Shown here: positions 44,787-52,878 of the stretch, piece after piece | Layout of the letters: the number at the start of each line of letters is the position of its first letter | Numbering within the stretch: position 1 is the first letter of the stretch | Source of the DNA: Dyadobacter sp. CY326 | Lineage (GTDB): Bacteria; Bacteroidota; Bacteroidia; Cytophagales; Spirosomataceae | DNA length: 64,000 nucleotides | Assembly (NCBI RefSeq): GCF_021390515.1 | Contig: NZ_JAJUXI010000002.1 | Location: 310,001 to 374,000, forward strand | Direction of reading: 5' to 3' | Program-made: the position numbers and the translations under genes | The notes under the pieces: generated by a model | The model's database searches: none | Seen by the model: the letters and a program-made list of their open reading frames with translations, nothing else | What the model was told of the DNA's origin: nothing

Positions 44787-45530
44787 ATGGACTTTACAAA
44801 CAAAAACGTCGTTATCACCGGTGGAACAAGTGGAATAGGGCTAGCGACAGCAAAAGCTTTTATCAGCGCGGGGGCAAATGTTTGGATTACAGGAAGAAAT
44901 GCAGATAATCTGCAAAAAGCCAGCACGGAAATTAACAACCCAAGACTGACTACTGTCGTCTCGGATACTTCCAAACTATCAGACATTTCAATTCTTGAAC
45001 AAGCATTTTCCAAAAACGGAAACAAACTGGATGTTCTTTTCCTAAATGCAGCAATTGGGGCATTTGAGCCAATAGAAAGCGTCACCGAAGCAAATTTTGA
45101 CGCACAGTTCAACACCAATGTAAAAGGGCATTTTTTCACACTACAAAAGTTGCTTCCCCATCTGGCAGATGGATCATCCGTAGTGTTCACGTCTTCATCG
45201 GCCGCATCTGCCGCAAATTTGGGAGCAAGCGTATATTCTGCAACCAAGGGTGCGCTCAATAAAATAGCTCAAATTGCTGCTAACGAGCTGGCTCCAAGAA
45301 AAATTCGCGTAAACATCATTAGTCCGGGGCCAATTGCGACACCAGGTTTAGATAGTGTAGTGCCTGTGGACGCACAAGCGTTTTTGGCTGGGGCGACCGC
45401 ATTGCAAAGACTTGGCCATCCCGATGAAATTGCAAAAACAGTATTGTTTCTAGCTTCTGACGCTGCAAGCTTTATTTCGGGAACAGAGGTTACCGTTGAT
45501 GGTGGTTACCATAGTTACGCATTAAAATAA
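44787..45530 (+). CDS. SDR-family oxidoreductase (pair 2, with HxlR regulator)
   Basis: This 247-aa short-chain dehydrogenase has TGGTSGIG, Ser in VFTSSSAAS, Tyr-x3-Lys in VYSATKGALN, and a C-terminal ISGTEVTVDGGYHSY typical of classical SDRs. The usual NNAG is LNAAIG. It is divergent from the HxlR gene and is probably its target. HxlR-SDR divergent pairs are common in bacteria; the substrate is unknown. Confidence 0.94.
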   Translation: MDFTNKNVVITGGTSGIGLATAKAFISAGANVWITGRNADNLQKASTEINNPRLTTVVSDTSKLSDISILEQAFSKNGNKLDVLFLNAAIGAFEPIESVTEANFDAQFNTNVKGHFFTLQKLLPHLADGSSVVFTSSSAASAANLGASVYSATKGALNKIAQIAANELAPRKIRVNIISPGPIATPGLDSVVPVDAQAFLAGATALQRLGHPDEIAKTVLFLASDAASFISGTEVTVDGGYHSYALK

Positions 45531-45632
45531 AACGGTAAGATGTTCAGCTTATCGCACTTAAAAAGGTGGTAATCTATCGCTGACAGATTTCGAAAAGCAT
45601 TCTGAACATTGAATTTATCGTCGTCGTAGTGT

Positions 45633-45665
45633 AAAAGCAAAAGCGCTGGCAGCGCTTTTGCTTTT
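45633..45665. terminator. Bidirectional terminator, perfect 15-bp stem
   Basis: AAAAGCAAAAGCGCT / AGCGCTTTTGCTTTT with loop GGC, between the convergent SDR 44787 and AraC 45693 genes. Confidence 0.85.
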
Positions 45666-45692
45666 GCCAAAATGCTGCCCATTCCGTATATT

Positions 45693-46496
45693 TCAAATTA
45701 TTTCCTTAGGGGCGTAGCCGAACTCTTTTTTAAAGGCATAAGAGAAATGCGACAAATTCTCAAACCCAACTTCCCTATACACGTCGACCGGTTTCTGTTT
45801 ACTTTCTGAAAGCAGATGATGGGCCAATTTGAGGCGTGTCTTTGTGAGCCAACGTTGCGGAGTGGCCCCATAAATCTTGTTAAAATCACGTTTGAAGGTG
45901 GTGAGGCTTCTTCCTGTGAGATAGCTGAATTTGTCCAGCGGCATGTTGAACATATAATTGTGTTCCATAAAACCGGCCAGATCAATTTTGCCAGGTTCTG
46001 TAAAATCTGCTAAAAATGAATCAACACTTTCATCAATAGTCCTTAAAATAGTGAGCGCCTCTTCAATCTTCAAAGTCAAAAGCTTTTCAGGTAATTCGTC
46101 CTGCAAATCGAAATAAGGCAATAGTGAAGCAAAGTAGCTTTCTAAAAGCGGATGCTTCTCGTATGATTTGACTTCTGATGTGCGTTCTGCGGATTTGAAA
46201 GCGGGACTCCCAGCGTAGTAATTTTTTAAGCGGTCACTTTTGAACATAATCAAAACACACTTGTAAGCCTGGTTGTCCTTCGGATATTGAATGATGGTCG
46301 ACAACTGGCGCCGCGGAAAAAGGATCGTATCTCCGGGGCCGAACAGCCTAATCGTATTCGATTGGATGATTTTCACCTGACCCGAAATAATTCTCACGAA
46401 GCAATGGTCGTCGAGCATGACTTCGTTCCTTAAATATCGCTCCGATAAGCAAGACATTACAACCTCGGCAGAAGTGTTCTGCAATCTTTTTTCCAT
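45693..46496 (-). CDS. AraC-family transcriptional regulator (with SDR 46548)
   Basis: This 267-aa regulator has a cupin-type N-terminal domain (GQVKIIQSNTIRLFGPGDTILF) and a C-terminal AraC domain (residues about 165-267; LTGRSLTTFKRDFNKIYG, VGFENLSHFSYAFKKEFGYAPKE). It starts 51 bp after the end of the SDR gene at 46548 on the same strand and is probably co-transcribed. Its likely operator is a tandem direct repeat upstream of that SDR. Confidence 0.93.
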   Translation of the reverse strand: MEKRLQNTSAEVVMSCLSERYLRNEVMLDDHCFVRIISGQVKIIQSNTIRLFGPGDTILFPRRQLSTIIQYPKDNQAYKCVLIMFKSDRLKNYYAGSPAFKSAERTSEVKSYEKHPLLESYFASLLPYFDLQDELPEKLLTLKIEEALTILRTIDESVDSFLADFTEPGKIDLAGFMEHNYMFNMPLDKFSYLTGRSLTTFKRDFNKIYGATPQRWLTKTRLKLAHHLLSESKQKPVDVYREVGFENLSHFSYAFKKEFGYAPKEII

Positions 46497-46547
46497 TAAC
46501 TAAATTTACGAAAATCGAGAAGAAATAACCAGGTTACCATCCTGATT

Positions 46548-47426
46548 TTAATTTTTGACTTTTGCTAAATGAGCCATTTGGAAGGCCTCGTATAGTTTTT
46601 CATTAGCCGTCGCCAGTTGCTGATTCAACGGCGCAACCAGATCTGCCATAAACATTCGATCAACTTCGGTCCGCATCGGACGCGTTCCGTGGGGCATTTT
46701 GATAAGTTCAATGATGGCTTTGGAAACCAAGTCAGGTTTCTGATCAGGATTGGCTTCAAATACACTTTCTATCGATGCCAACAAGGCAGCCGGCAGGTCC
46801 TTGATTGCGCCATAATCCAGCGACCGCTCCTTTTCACTTGGTTGGAGTAAAGAGCCGATAAAATGCGTGGGAAACGCCCCCGGCTCAACAATGCAGCTTT
46901 CAATGCCGAGATTTGACACTTCCATTCGATAGCTTTCGGCTAATGCTTCCGCCGCCCACTTGGAAGGACTATAAGGTCCTTGAAAAGGCACTGAAAGCCT
47001 TGCACTCAGGCTAGAAATAAGCATTAAAAGCCCATGTTGCTGTTTTTTCATAAAAGGTAAAACCGCCCTCGTCATGCGCTGCACACCGAAAACGTTGACA
47101 TCAAATACTTTTTTCCAGTCATCGGCGGTAAATCCTTCCTGAATTCCTCCGGCCCCTAATCCCGCATTGTTAATCAAAATATCGATGCTGCCCATTTGTG
47201 CCGCAGCTTGATTAACACCTGTTATCACGCTTTGATCATTGGCAACATCTATTTCAACGACTATTACGCCTTTATTCTTTAAGTTTTTAGCCGCCTGTTT
47301 GTTTCTACCCGCGGCATCGCGCATGGCACCCGTCACAGTAAAACCCTCTGCCAATAAATCTTCGATTATAACACTTCCAAAACCACCCGCCGCTCCGGTG
47401 ATCAATACATTTCTTAATTTGTTCAT
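46548..47426 (-). CDS. SDR-family oxidoreductase (pair 3, with AraC regulator)
   Basis: This 292-aa short-chain dehydrogenase has TGAAGGFG, NNAGLG, Ser in LISSLSA and Tyr-x3-Lys in PYSPSKWA. It resembles the SDR at 41269 in length and in the tail (KMPHGTRPMRTEVDRMF versus NLPKGERPLRTVVD). The gene lies before the AraC gene on the same strand. A Bacteroidota -7-like element TACATTTG lies at 47460-47453, and direct repeats further upstream may bind AraC. Confidence 0.93.
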   Translation of the reverse strand: MNKLRNVLITGAAGGFGSVIIEDLLAEGFTVTGAMRDAAGRNKQAAKNLKNKGVIVVEIDVANDQSVITGVNQAAAQMGSIDILINNAGLGAGGIQEGFTADDWKKVFDVNVFGVQRMTRAVLPFMKKQQHGLLMLISSLSARLSVPFQGPYSPSKWAAEALAESYRMEVSNLGIESCIVEPGAFPTHFIGSLLQPSEKERSLDYGAIKDLPAALLASIESVFEANPDQKPDLVSKAIIELIKMPHGTRPMRTEVDRMFMADLVAPLNQQLATANEKLYEAFQMAHLAKVKN

Positions 47427-47452
47427 TTTCTTATTGTTTTAAGATCATGATA

Positions 47453-47514
47453 CAAATGTACCCAGCCTATCATTGCCCGACTTTGTTCAAAAGTCGTAAA
47501 TCACTTTGTTCAAA
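47453..47514 (-). promoter_or_regulatory. Promoter region of SDR 46548 with tandem direct repeats
   Basis: The minus strand has TACATTTG (47460-47453), matching the Bacteroidota -7 pattern TAnnTTTG. Upstream, ACTTTGTTCAAA occurs twice on the plus strand (47480-47491 and 47503-47514), 23 bp apart. Tandem sites two helical turns apart fit an AraC-type operator. Confidence 0.45.
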
Positions 47515-47606
47515 CGGCCAATCTTGTTTAGGAAATCCGGAAAATACTCCCTTGTCCAAACAGAATGTTATCCAGCTGGACCAAGCAAACAAATTATTTA
47601 GCCGCC

Positions 47607-47629
47607 TTTCTGAATCGATTGTTTCAGAA
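47607..47629. promoter_or_regulatory. TetR operator copy 1 (upstream of tetR-like gene)
   Basis: TTTCTGAA-N7-TTTCAGAA, a perfect 8-bp dyad 33 bp before the regulator start at 47662. The same dyad with the same spacing lies at 48252-48274. Confidence 0.75.
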
Positions 47630-47661
47630 TAATGTTATCTTTGTTAAAAATTAGAATCCCC

Positions 47662-48240
47662 ATGGCAAGGACAGTTGAATTTGACCAGCATAACGCGATA
47701 GAGAAGGCACTCGATGTTTTCTGGAAAAAAGGTTACAATGGCGCATCAATGCGGGATTTGACTGATGCGATGCAGATCAACAGTAGTAGCCTATATAACA
47801 CGATCGGCGATAAACACCAGTTATTTACAGAATGTATTAAGCATTATACGCAAAAAAGAAGAATATTTTTGGAGCAGCGCGCGGCAGGCGCAGCATCTGC
47901 GGTCAAGGCGCTAGAGCAATTCTTCAATGACGTGGCAGCCGTTGTTATCAAAGACGCCCATGGCTGTTTTGCTATTAAAACTGCTTTTGAGGTATCCCCA
48001 AATGACCACGGTATACAGGGATTGCTTAAAGAAGATAATGACTTCACTCATACTTTCCTGTGCACACTCATAAAAAAGGCAATCAAAGATGGTGAAATGA
48101 CCGACGCCAATGATGCTGATATGCTGGCAGACTACATAATCAGCACCTACACAGGTTGGTACGAGTTATTTCTGCTTTACCGAAACCCTATTCAAATAAA
48201 AAAGCTAGCCGACTTTATGGCCAAACAGCTGCTAAAATAA
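47662..48240 (+). CDS. TetR-family transcriptional regulator
   Basis: This 192-aa repressor has a TetR HTH at residues about 12-55 (ALDVFWKKGYNGASMRDLTD, SSLYNTIGDKHQLF). The C-terminal part resembles the TetR_C_16-like/LmrA group. ATG 47662 (MARTVEFDQ) is chosen, since the 10 codons upstream overlap the leader. It is followed by an SDR gene, and the operator TTTCTGAA-N7-TTTCAGAA lies in front of both, so it should repress itself and the SDR. Confidence 0.93.
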   Translation: MARTVEFDQHNAIEKALDVFWKKGYNGASMRDLTDAMQINSSSLYNTIGDKHQLFTECIKHYTQKRRIFLEQRAAGAASAVKALEQFFNDVAAVVIKDAHGCFAIKTAFEVSPNDHGIQGLLKEDNDFTHTFLCTLIKKAIKDGEMTDANDADMLADYIISTYTGWYELFLLYRNPIQIKKLADFMAKQLLK

Positions 48241-48251
48241 TTTTTTGGACT

Positions 48252-48274
48252 TTTCTGAAACGCTCATTTCAGAA
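48252..48274. promoter_or_regulatory. TetR operator copy 2 (upstream of SDR 48327)
   Basis: TTTCTGAA-N7-TTTCAGAA, identical arms and spacing to copy 1 but a different centre. It lies in the 86-bp gap between the TetR and SDR genes. Confidence 0.75.
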
Positions 48275-48326
48275 ACTAGTTTTTAAACACTTACAATCCC
48301 ACAACTTATAATCAATCAAATTCAAA

Positions 48327-49163
48327 ATGCAAACCAATTCTGAAACAACCATTTCCAATTACATTTCAATGGAAAAAAAACAAAAGCTTGACGAAGAGCT
48401 TGAAGGAAAAGTGGCCCTGGTAACGGGCGGGACAAAAGGGATTGGCAAAGCCATCGCCGACCGGCTGACTCAATCGGGCGCCCGGGTAATCATTACCGCA
48501 AGGAACAATGCTTTACAACCCGCCGAAGGTCAACACTTTATTGCGGGTGATCTGGCAAATGCAGATGACACCGTGAGGGTAGCAGAGCAGATCCATCAAC
48601 AATTCGGCGTTATTGATATCCTTATCAATAACCTTGGGGCTAATCTGGCGCCGGCGGGCGGCTTCGGGGTGCTTACTGATGCGCATTGGGAGCAGGCCTT
48701 TCAGGTTAACTTACTTTCGTCCGTGCGTCTGGACCGGTCATTTTTACCAGGGATGATTGCCCGGAAGAGCGGCGTAATTATTCACATATCATCAACCAGT
48801 GGAATGTTTCCGCTTTGGGAGACCACGATGGCTTATAGTTCAGCAAAGGCCGCACTGAATGCTTACAGCAAGGCGCTTGCATCCGAAGTATCCCCGCAAG
48901 GTGTACGAGTGATAACCGTATCGCCAGGCTTAAACAAGACAGGCGCAATGAGTAACTTTTTGGAGGGCCTCGCGGCCAGCGCGGGAGTTAGTATTGAGGA
49001 GATGACGCAAAAGCTCTTGGAACGTGTTGGCGGTGTTCCCTTAGGAAGAATGGCTGAACCTTCGGAAACTGCCGAGCTGGTAAATTTCCTCGTATCGCCA
49101 CGGGCTTCCTACATAACCGGAGCCAACTATGCAATCGATGGCGGGAACTTTCCTGTCGTCTAA
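48327..49163 (+). CDS. SDR-family oxidoreductase (pair 4, with TetR regulator)
   Basis: This 278-aa short-chain dehydrogenase has TGGTKGIG, NNLGAN, Ser in HISSTSG and Tyr-x3-Lys in AYSSAKAAL, and the C-terminal ITGANYAIDGGNF. ATG 48327 gives a 23-residue leader before the first strand; ATG 48372 (MEKKQKLDEE) would be closer to normal. It is the likely target of the TetR protein encoded just upstream. Confidence 0.93.
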   Translation: MQTNSETTISNYISMEKKQKLDEELEGKVALVTGGTKGIGKAIADRLTQSGARVIITARNNALQPAEGQHFIAGDLANADDTVRVAEQIHQQFGVIDILINNLGANLAPAGGFGVLTDAHWEQAFQVNLLSSVRLDRSFLPGMIARKSGVIIHISSTSGMFPLWETTMAYSSAKAALNAYSKALASEVSPQGVRVITVSPGLNKTGAMSNFLEGLAASAGVSIEEMTQKLLERVGGVPLGRMAEPSETAELVNFLVSPRASYITGANYAIDGGNFPVV

Positions 49164-49320
49164 ATTGGTCAAACCCGCTTTGTAAGTCTGGCAAAACTAA
49201 TCCTGTCCGTTTAACAAATTGAGGAAACACTCCACTATGTCTCGTTTTCAAAATTTGATTATATCGTAACATTGTGTCTACTTTGACGCATTGAAATGCT
49301 TTTAACATAATCTCAATTCG

Positions 49321-49905
49321 ATGTACGAAGCTTTTTTTAACTATCTGGAAAAATTTAGTTCTGAACCCGTTTCAGAAGATGAGAAGGTTTTGCTTAAAAA
49401 AGCGTTGATTCCAGCCAAATTACGGAAAAGACAATATTTCCTACAAGCTGGCGACCAGTGCAAAAACTTTGCGTTTATAGTAAAAGGAGCAATGCGGCAA
49501 TATTCAGTGGATGAAAAAGGCACTGAACATATTGTCAGGTTAGGGGTTGAAGACTGGTGGATGGGAGACCGCGAAAGCTGGGTTATGCTCACTGCAAGCA
49601 TTTATAATATCGATGCTTGGGAGGACACCGAAATGCTTTTGATTAATAGAGCCAACACCTTAGAATTAATAAAGACGATAGCTCCATTTCGTGATATGAT
49701 CCAGCAGCTTGACGAGAAAAATAATATTGCTAATCAACGCAGGCTGACTTCAACCATAAGTTCTAATGCACAAAAACGCTATACTGAATTTATCGACTGT
49801 TATCCTGAACTGCTACAACGATTTCCGCAGCACATCATCGCGTCTTACCTGGGTATCACAAAAGATACGCTAAGCCGCATTAGGCGTCAGCTATTACAAG
49901 AATAA
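49321..49905 (+). CDS. Crp/Fnr-family transcriptional regulator (paralogue 3)
   Basis: This 194-aa regulator is the close relative of the protein at 33870 (YFLQAGDQCKNFAFIVKGAMRQY, WWMGDRES, RFPQHIIASYLGITKDTLSRIRR). It lies immediately before two genes with composite sites (50035 and 51002), as paralogue 1 lies next to sites 1 and 6. The two regulators may share or compete for the same operators. A weak half-site TGTCTAC lies at about 49277, upstream of its start. Confidence 0.9.
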   Translation: MYEAFFNYLEKFSSEPVSEDEKVLLKKALIPAKLRKRQYFLQAGDQCKNFAFIVKGAMRQYSVDEKGTEHIVRLGVEDWWMGDRESWVMLTASIYNIDAWEDTEMLLINRANTLELIKTIAPFRDMIQQLDEKNNIANQRRLTSTISSNAQKRYTEFIDCYPELLQRFPQHIIASYLGITKDTLSRIRRQLLQE

Positions 49906-49933
49906 AGTCCATTTAGCTCCTTCACCTTGAAAG

Positions 49934-49971
49934 TAGACATTAGTCTACTTTTTTTTTTGACAAAGGTCATC
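49934..49971 (+). promoter_or_regulatory. Composite regulatory site 3 (alpha/beta hydrolase)
   Basis: TAGAC-ATTA-GTCTA (49934-49947), 19 nt including a T run, TCATC (49967-49971). With the next G and C it is a perfect 16-bp GTAGAC/GTCTAC dyad. Confidence 0.78.
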
Positions 49972-50034
49972 TTCCTCCCTTTGCCAATTGCACAACTTTG
50001 CAACCAAAAGTTTTAGCAAAATAAACCAACGACA

Positions 50035-50814
50035 ATGAAAACACCCTCTAGTTGCCTCCGTAATACCGCGAAGTTATGCGCCGCTTTCGTTTATGTGCTA
50101 TTATGCAGTTTGCCTTCGTTCTCCCAAGTCAAACCGGCCAGAAATGTGGTCATCGTCCATGGTGCATTTGCGGACGGTTCCGGGTGGAAAAATGTATTCA
50201 ATATATTATCCGAAAAAGGTTATCAGGTAACCGTTGTACAAAATCCGCTTACTTCCTTGCAGGATGATGTTGATGCGACTAATAGAATCCTGGATAAACA
50301 AGACGGACCGGTCATCCTCGTTGGCCACTCCTGGGGAGGTGTGGTCATTTCGCAGGCAGGCCTGCACAAGAATGTAGCCGCACTGGTTTATGTGGCAGCC
50401 TATCAGCCCGACAAGGGGGAAACGACCTTAAAATGGGCCACATCTATGCCAAATCTGCCGGAATACGGGATACTGCCCCCAGATGATAAAGGCTTTGTTT
50501 ATTATGACAAGGCGAAATTCCATGCCGGTTTCTGTGCAGATGTTTCGCAAGAAGAAGCGGCGTTCATGTTTGCCTCCCAGGGACCAATCGCCGCCAAGAG
50601 CTTTGCCACACCGCTTACCCAGGCTGCCTGGCGAACCCAACCCGCTTATGGGATCATTGCCACTCAGGATAAAAGTATTCGTCCGGAAGTGCAGCGGAAC
50701 ATGTACAACCGCTCTAAAACGAAGATCACCGAGATCAAAGGCAGCCATGCGCTATTTGTCTCAGAACCAGTTGCCGTGGCCAATGTGATCATTTCAGCTG
50801 CAACAGGAAAGTAG
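50035..50814 (+). CDS. Exported alpha/beta hydrolase
   Basis: This 259-aa hydrolase has a signal peptide (residues 1-31, ending PSFSQ) and the alpha/beta fold motifs VVIVHGAFADGSGW (oxyanion region), VGHSWGGVVIS (Ser nucleophile) and the final KGSHALF with the catalytic His. It resembles small esterases of the salicylate-esterase/MES type found beside isochorismatase-like genes. The substrate is unknown. It is controlled by composite site 3. Confidence 0.92.
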   Translation: MKTPSSCLRNTAKLCAAFVYVLLCSLPSFSQVKPARNVVIVHGAFADGSGWKNVFNILSEKGYQVTVVQNPLTSLQDDVDATNRILDKQDGPVILVGHSWGGVVISQAGLHKNVAALVYVAAYQPDKGETTLKWATSMPNLPEYGILPPDDKGFVYYDKAKFHAGFCADVSQEEAAFMFASQGPIAAKSFATPLTQAAWRTQPAYGIIATQDKSIRPEVQRNMYNRSKTKITEIKGSHALFVSEPVAVANVIISAATGK

Positions 50815-50867
50815 CCAAAAACTGAAATTACCTGATTTTATACAGATCTATTAGCCATTTGAAGTGC

Positions 50868-50898
50868 AAGCCGGGGATAGTAATTCTCGGCTTTTTTT
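50868..50898 (+). terminator. Rho-independent terminator after the alpha/beta hydrolase
   Basis: Stem AAGCCGGG / CTCGGCTT with a loop of about 10 nt, followed by TTTTT. Confidence 0.75.
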
Positions 50899-50908
50899 AT
50901 TGAATCAG

Positions 50909-50946
50909 TAGACATTAGTCTACTGTATTTTTCGACTTAGATCATC
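50909..50946 (+). promoter_or_regulatory. Composite regulatory site 4 (isochorismatase-family gene)
   Basis: TAGAC-ATTA-GTCTA (50909-50922), 19 nt, TCATC (50942-50946). The dyad is identical to that of site 3, including flanking G and C. Confidence 0.78.
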
Positions 50947-51001
50947 TTTTACCTTTACGCTGTATCGGAACTTTGCCTTTGTAAATTAAAAACAAAGTTC
51001 C

Positions 51002-51655
51002 ATGCAAAATGTAAAAACAGGCCTTGAAGCATTGCTTCGTCCTGAGGACAGCTTTCTTGTCCTAATCGATCACCAGCCTTACCAGTTCACCAACCTGAAC
51101 AGCCACGAGCCAACCATCATTATTAACAATGTTACAGGTCTCTCTAAGGCAGCCAAAGTGTTTAATGTTCCCACCATTCTGACTACGGTTATTGAAGAAC
51201 GCGGCGGCTACATCATCAAACAGATCCAGGACGTTTTCCCTGAGCAAAAACCGATCAACCGCACATTTATCAATACATGGCAAGATCCAAAAGTGACGGA
51301 CATTGTAAAAGAAAGCGGCCGTAAGCAACTGATCCTATGCGGCTTGTGGACAGAAGTGTGCGTTGCAATGCCAGCTATACAGGCTTTGAGCGAAGGCTAT
51401 GATGTATTTGTGGTTACAGACGCTTGCGGAAGCGTTACAGCAGAAGCACATGATATGGCTGTACGCCGAATGGTTCAGGCCGGAGTGGTGCCGATCAACT
51501 GGATGGCCGTTGCTGCTGAATGGCAACGTGACTGGGCCGTGATGGAAACAGCACGTCCATTATCCGCTGTGCTATTGGAACATGGCGGAGGAAGCGGAGT
51601 ATCGCTTGCCTGGGAATTGCAGCTTTTAGCAACTCCTGTACCAGAAAATCAGTGA
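51002..51655 (+). CDS. Isochorismatase-family (YcaC-like) cysteine hydrolase
   Basis: This 217-aa hydrolase has the catalytic Asp23 (LVLIDHQP), a Lys in the SGRKQLILCG region and nucleophile Cys120 (LWTEVCVAMPA). It is the intact paralogue of the frameshifted copy at 34730 and shows what the end of that protein should be (SGVSLAWELQLLATPVPENQ). The substrate of the YcaC group is not established. It has its own promoter site and terminator and so is monocistronic. Confidence 0.93.
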   Translation: MQNVKTGLEALLRPEDSFLVLIDHQPYQFTNLNSHEPTIIINNVTGLSKAAKVFNVPTILTTVIEERGGYIIKQIQDVFPEQKPINRTFINTWQDPKVTDIVKESGRKQLILCGLWTEVCVAMPAIQALSEGYDVFVVTDACGSVTAEAHDMAVRRMVQAGVVPINWMAVAAEWQRDWAVMETARPLSAVLLEHGGGSGVSLAWELQLLATPVPENQ

Positions 51656-51662
51656 CAATGAG

Positions 51663-51703
51663 AAAGCAACATCTTGATCTATTCAAGGTGTTGCTTTTGA
51701 TTT
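51663..51703 (+). terminator. Rho-independent terminator after isochorismatase-family gene
   Basis: Stem AAAGCAACATCTTG / CAAGGTGTTGCTTT with a 7-nt loop, followed by a T-rich run. Confidence 0.85.
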
Positions 51704-51727
51704 TTTTAACCATAAAAATCAAAAAAC

Positions 51728-52087
51728 ATGAGCGATCAAGCAGCCATAATGATGGAAAATAATCTCAGCCAGGTTTGGAATGAAAGAGATTCGGACGCCA
51801 GGTTGAAGGCCATCGAGAAAATTTACGATTCCGCAGCAAATCTATATCACGTGGGAGACCATGTTACAGGTTTTGATGCGATCAACAACAGCGTCACATC
51901 CACATTGAAACATTTGCCAGCAGACTTTGTATTTACCAAACTTAAACCCGTGGTGATCAATAACAGCATCGGCAGGCTGATCTGGGGAGCAGGCCCCAGA
52001 GGTGAGTCTCCTGTCGCGACCGGAATGGATATCGCCCATTTCGAGAATGGGAAAATTAAGTCACTTTATGTTTTTCTTGATAGCTAA
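51728..52087 (+). CDS. NTF2/SnoaL-like protein
   Basis: This 119-aa protein has the NTF2-like pattern: helix LSQVWNERDSDARLKAIEKI, YHVGDHVTGFDAINNSV, then strands GRLIWGAGPRGESP and the final DIAHFENGKIKSLYVFLD. It is the first of a four-gene run (NTF2-like, NTF2-like, MoaF-like, periplasmic-binding-like) separated by small gaps or overlap. Ligand unknown. Confidence 0.85.
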   Translation: MSDQAAIMMENNLSQVWNERDSDARLKAIEKIYDSAANLYHVGDHVTGFDAINNSVTSTLKHLPADFVFTKLKPVVINNSIGRLIWGAGPRGESPVATGMDIAHFENGKIKSLYVFLDS

Positions 52088-52144
52088 AAAGCTTCTTGTA
52101 TTAGAAGTTAAACAAATCAGAATAAGTATTCAAGCAAAAATAGA

Positions 52145-52537
52145 ATGACAAATAAAGAAACCGTAGTCAAGGCAATGAAAGCGTTTTTCGTTGACAGAGA
52201 CCATACAGCCATCGAACGCTATTGGCATGAGTCGTATGTGCAGCATAATCCATCAATGATCAATGGTCATCAGGGTTTGAGAGATATTCTGCAATTCATT
52301 GAACCAGGATTCCAGTGGACACCCGGTATTTTCATAGAAGTAAATGACATTGTTTTAGCACATAGCCAGGTGCACGGCTGGGGCCCAGCGCCACTGATTG
52401 TGGTCGATATTTTCAGGTTTGAGAACGGAAAGATTGCAGAGCACTGGGACGTGGTGCAGGAAGAAGTATCGGCCTCTAAAACCGCAAGCGGAAACGCAAT
52501 GACATCATTCAACTATCAAAACCCAGATGCAAAGTAA
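52145..52537 (+). CDS. SnoaL-like (NTF2-fold) protein
   Basis: This 130-aa protein has the SnoaL-type pattern AMKAFFVDRDHTAIERYW, SYVQHNPSMINGHQGLRDI and VVDIFRFENGKIAEHWDVVQ. The YVQHNP and EHWDVVQ blocks hold the His/Asp residues of the aldol-cyclase-like group. Its last 11 bases overlap the next gene, so translation is coupled. It may bind or process the same small molecule as the neighbouring SnoaL-like protein. Confidence 0.9.
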   Translation: MTNKETVVKAMKAFFVDRDHTAIERYWHESYVQHNPSMINGHQGLRDILQFIEPGFQWTPGIFIEVNDIVLAHSQVHGWGPAPLIVVDIFRFENGKIAEHWDVVQEEVSASKTASGNAMTSFNYQNPDAK

Positions 52538-52844
52538 TTTAATAGGCAACAGATTCCTGGCTGATCTGGGATCGTTCAAGGCAGAACTGCTTTTCGAATC
52601 CAGTGATTCATTGACCTTCAAAATCGTCGAAGGAGGCGGTCCGGGAGAACCAGGCCATACTGAAAAAGTTCAGATTGTGATGGCAGAGGTGCGGCCGCAG
52701 GTGTACATGGTGGCGTGGAAAGAAGCCACAGGTGCGACGGTGACACATATTGAAGACCACGAAAACGGAATCCTCTACAGTAACGCAACCCTGGCAGACG
52801 GCAGCTTTTATCCCATGAAGGGCACCATACGCCCAATAAAATAA
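52527..52844 (+). CDS. MoaF-like small beta-barrel protein
   Basis: This 105-aa protein resembles MoaF-related small calycin/lipocalin-type domains: FKAELLFESSDSLTFKIVEGG, VQIVMAEVRPQVYMVAWKEA, VTHIEDHENGILYSN. Such folds bind small hydrophobic molecules. It overlaps the SnoaL gene by 11 bp and lies 34 bp before the periplasmic-binding-like gene. The family name is a moderate-confidence recollection. Confidence 0.65.
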   Translation: MQSNLIGNRFLADLGSFKAELLFESSDSLTFKIVEGGGPGEPGHTEKVQIVMAEVRPQVYMVAWKEATGATVTHIEDHENGILYSNATLADGSFYPMKGTIRPIK

Positions 52845-52878
52845 GCATCACTCCGAAAAAGAAAATTTTTGATCGATA

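Noticed and set aside
49270-49290. Possible seventh TAGAC/GTCTA site before the Crp-like gene 49321
   Set aside because: Only one half (TGTCTAC) is present, and no TCATC lies 19 nt downstream.
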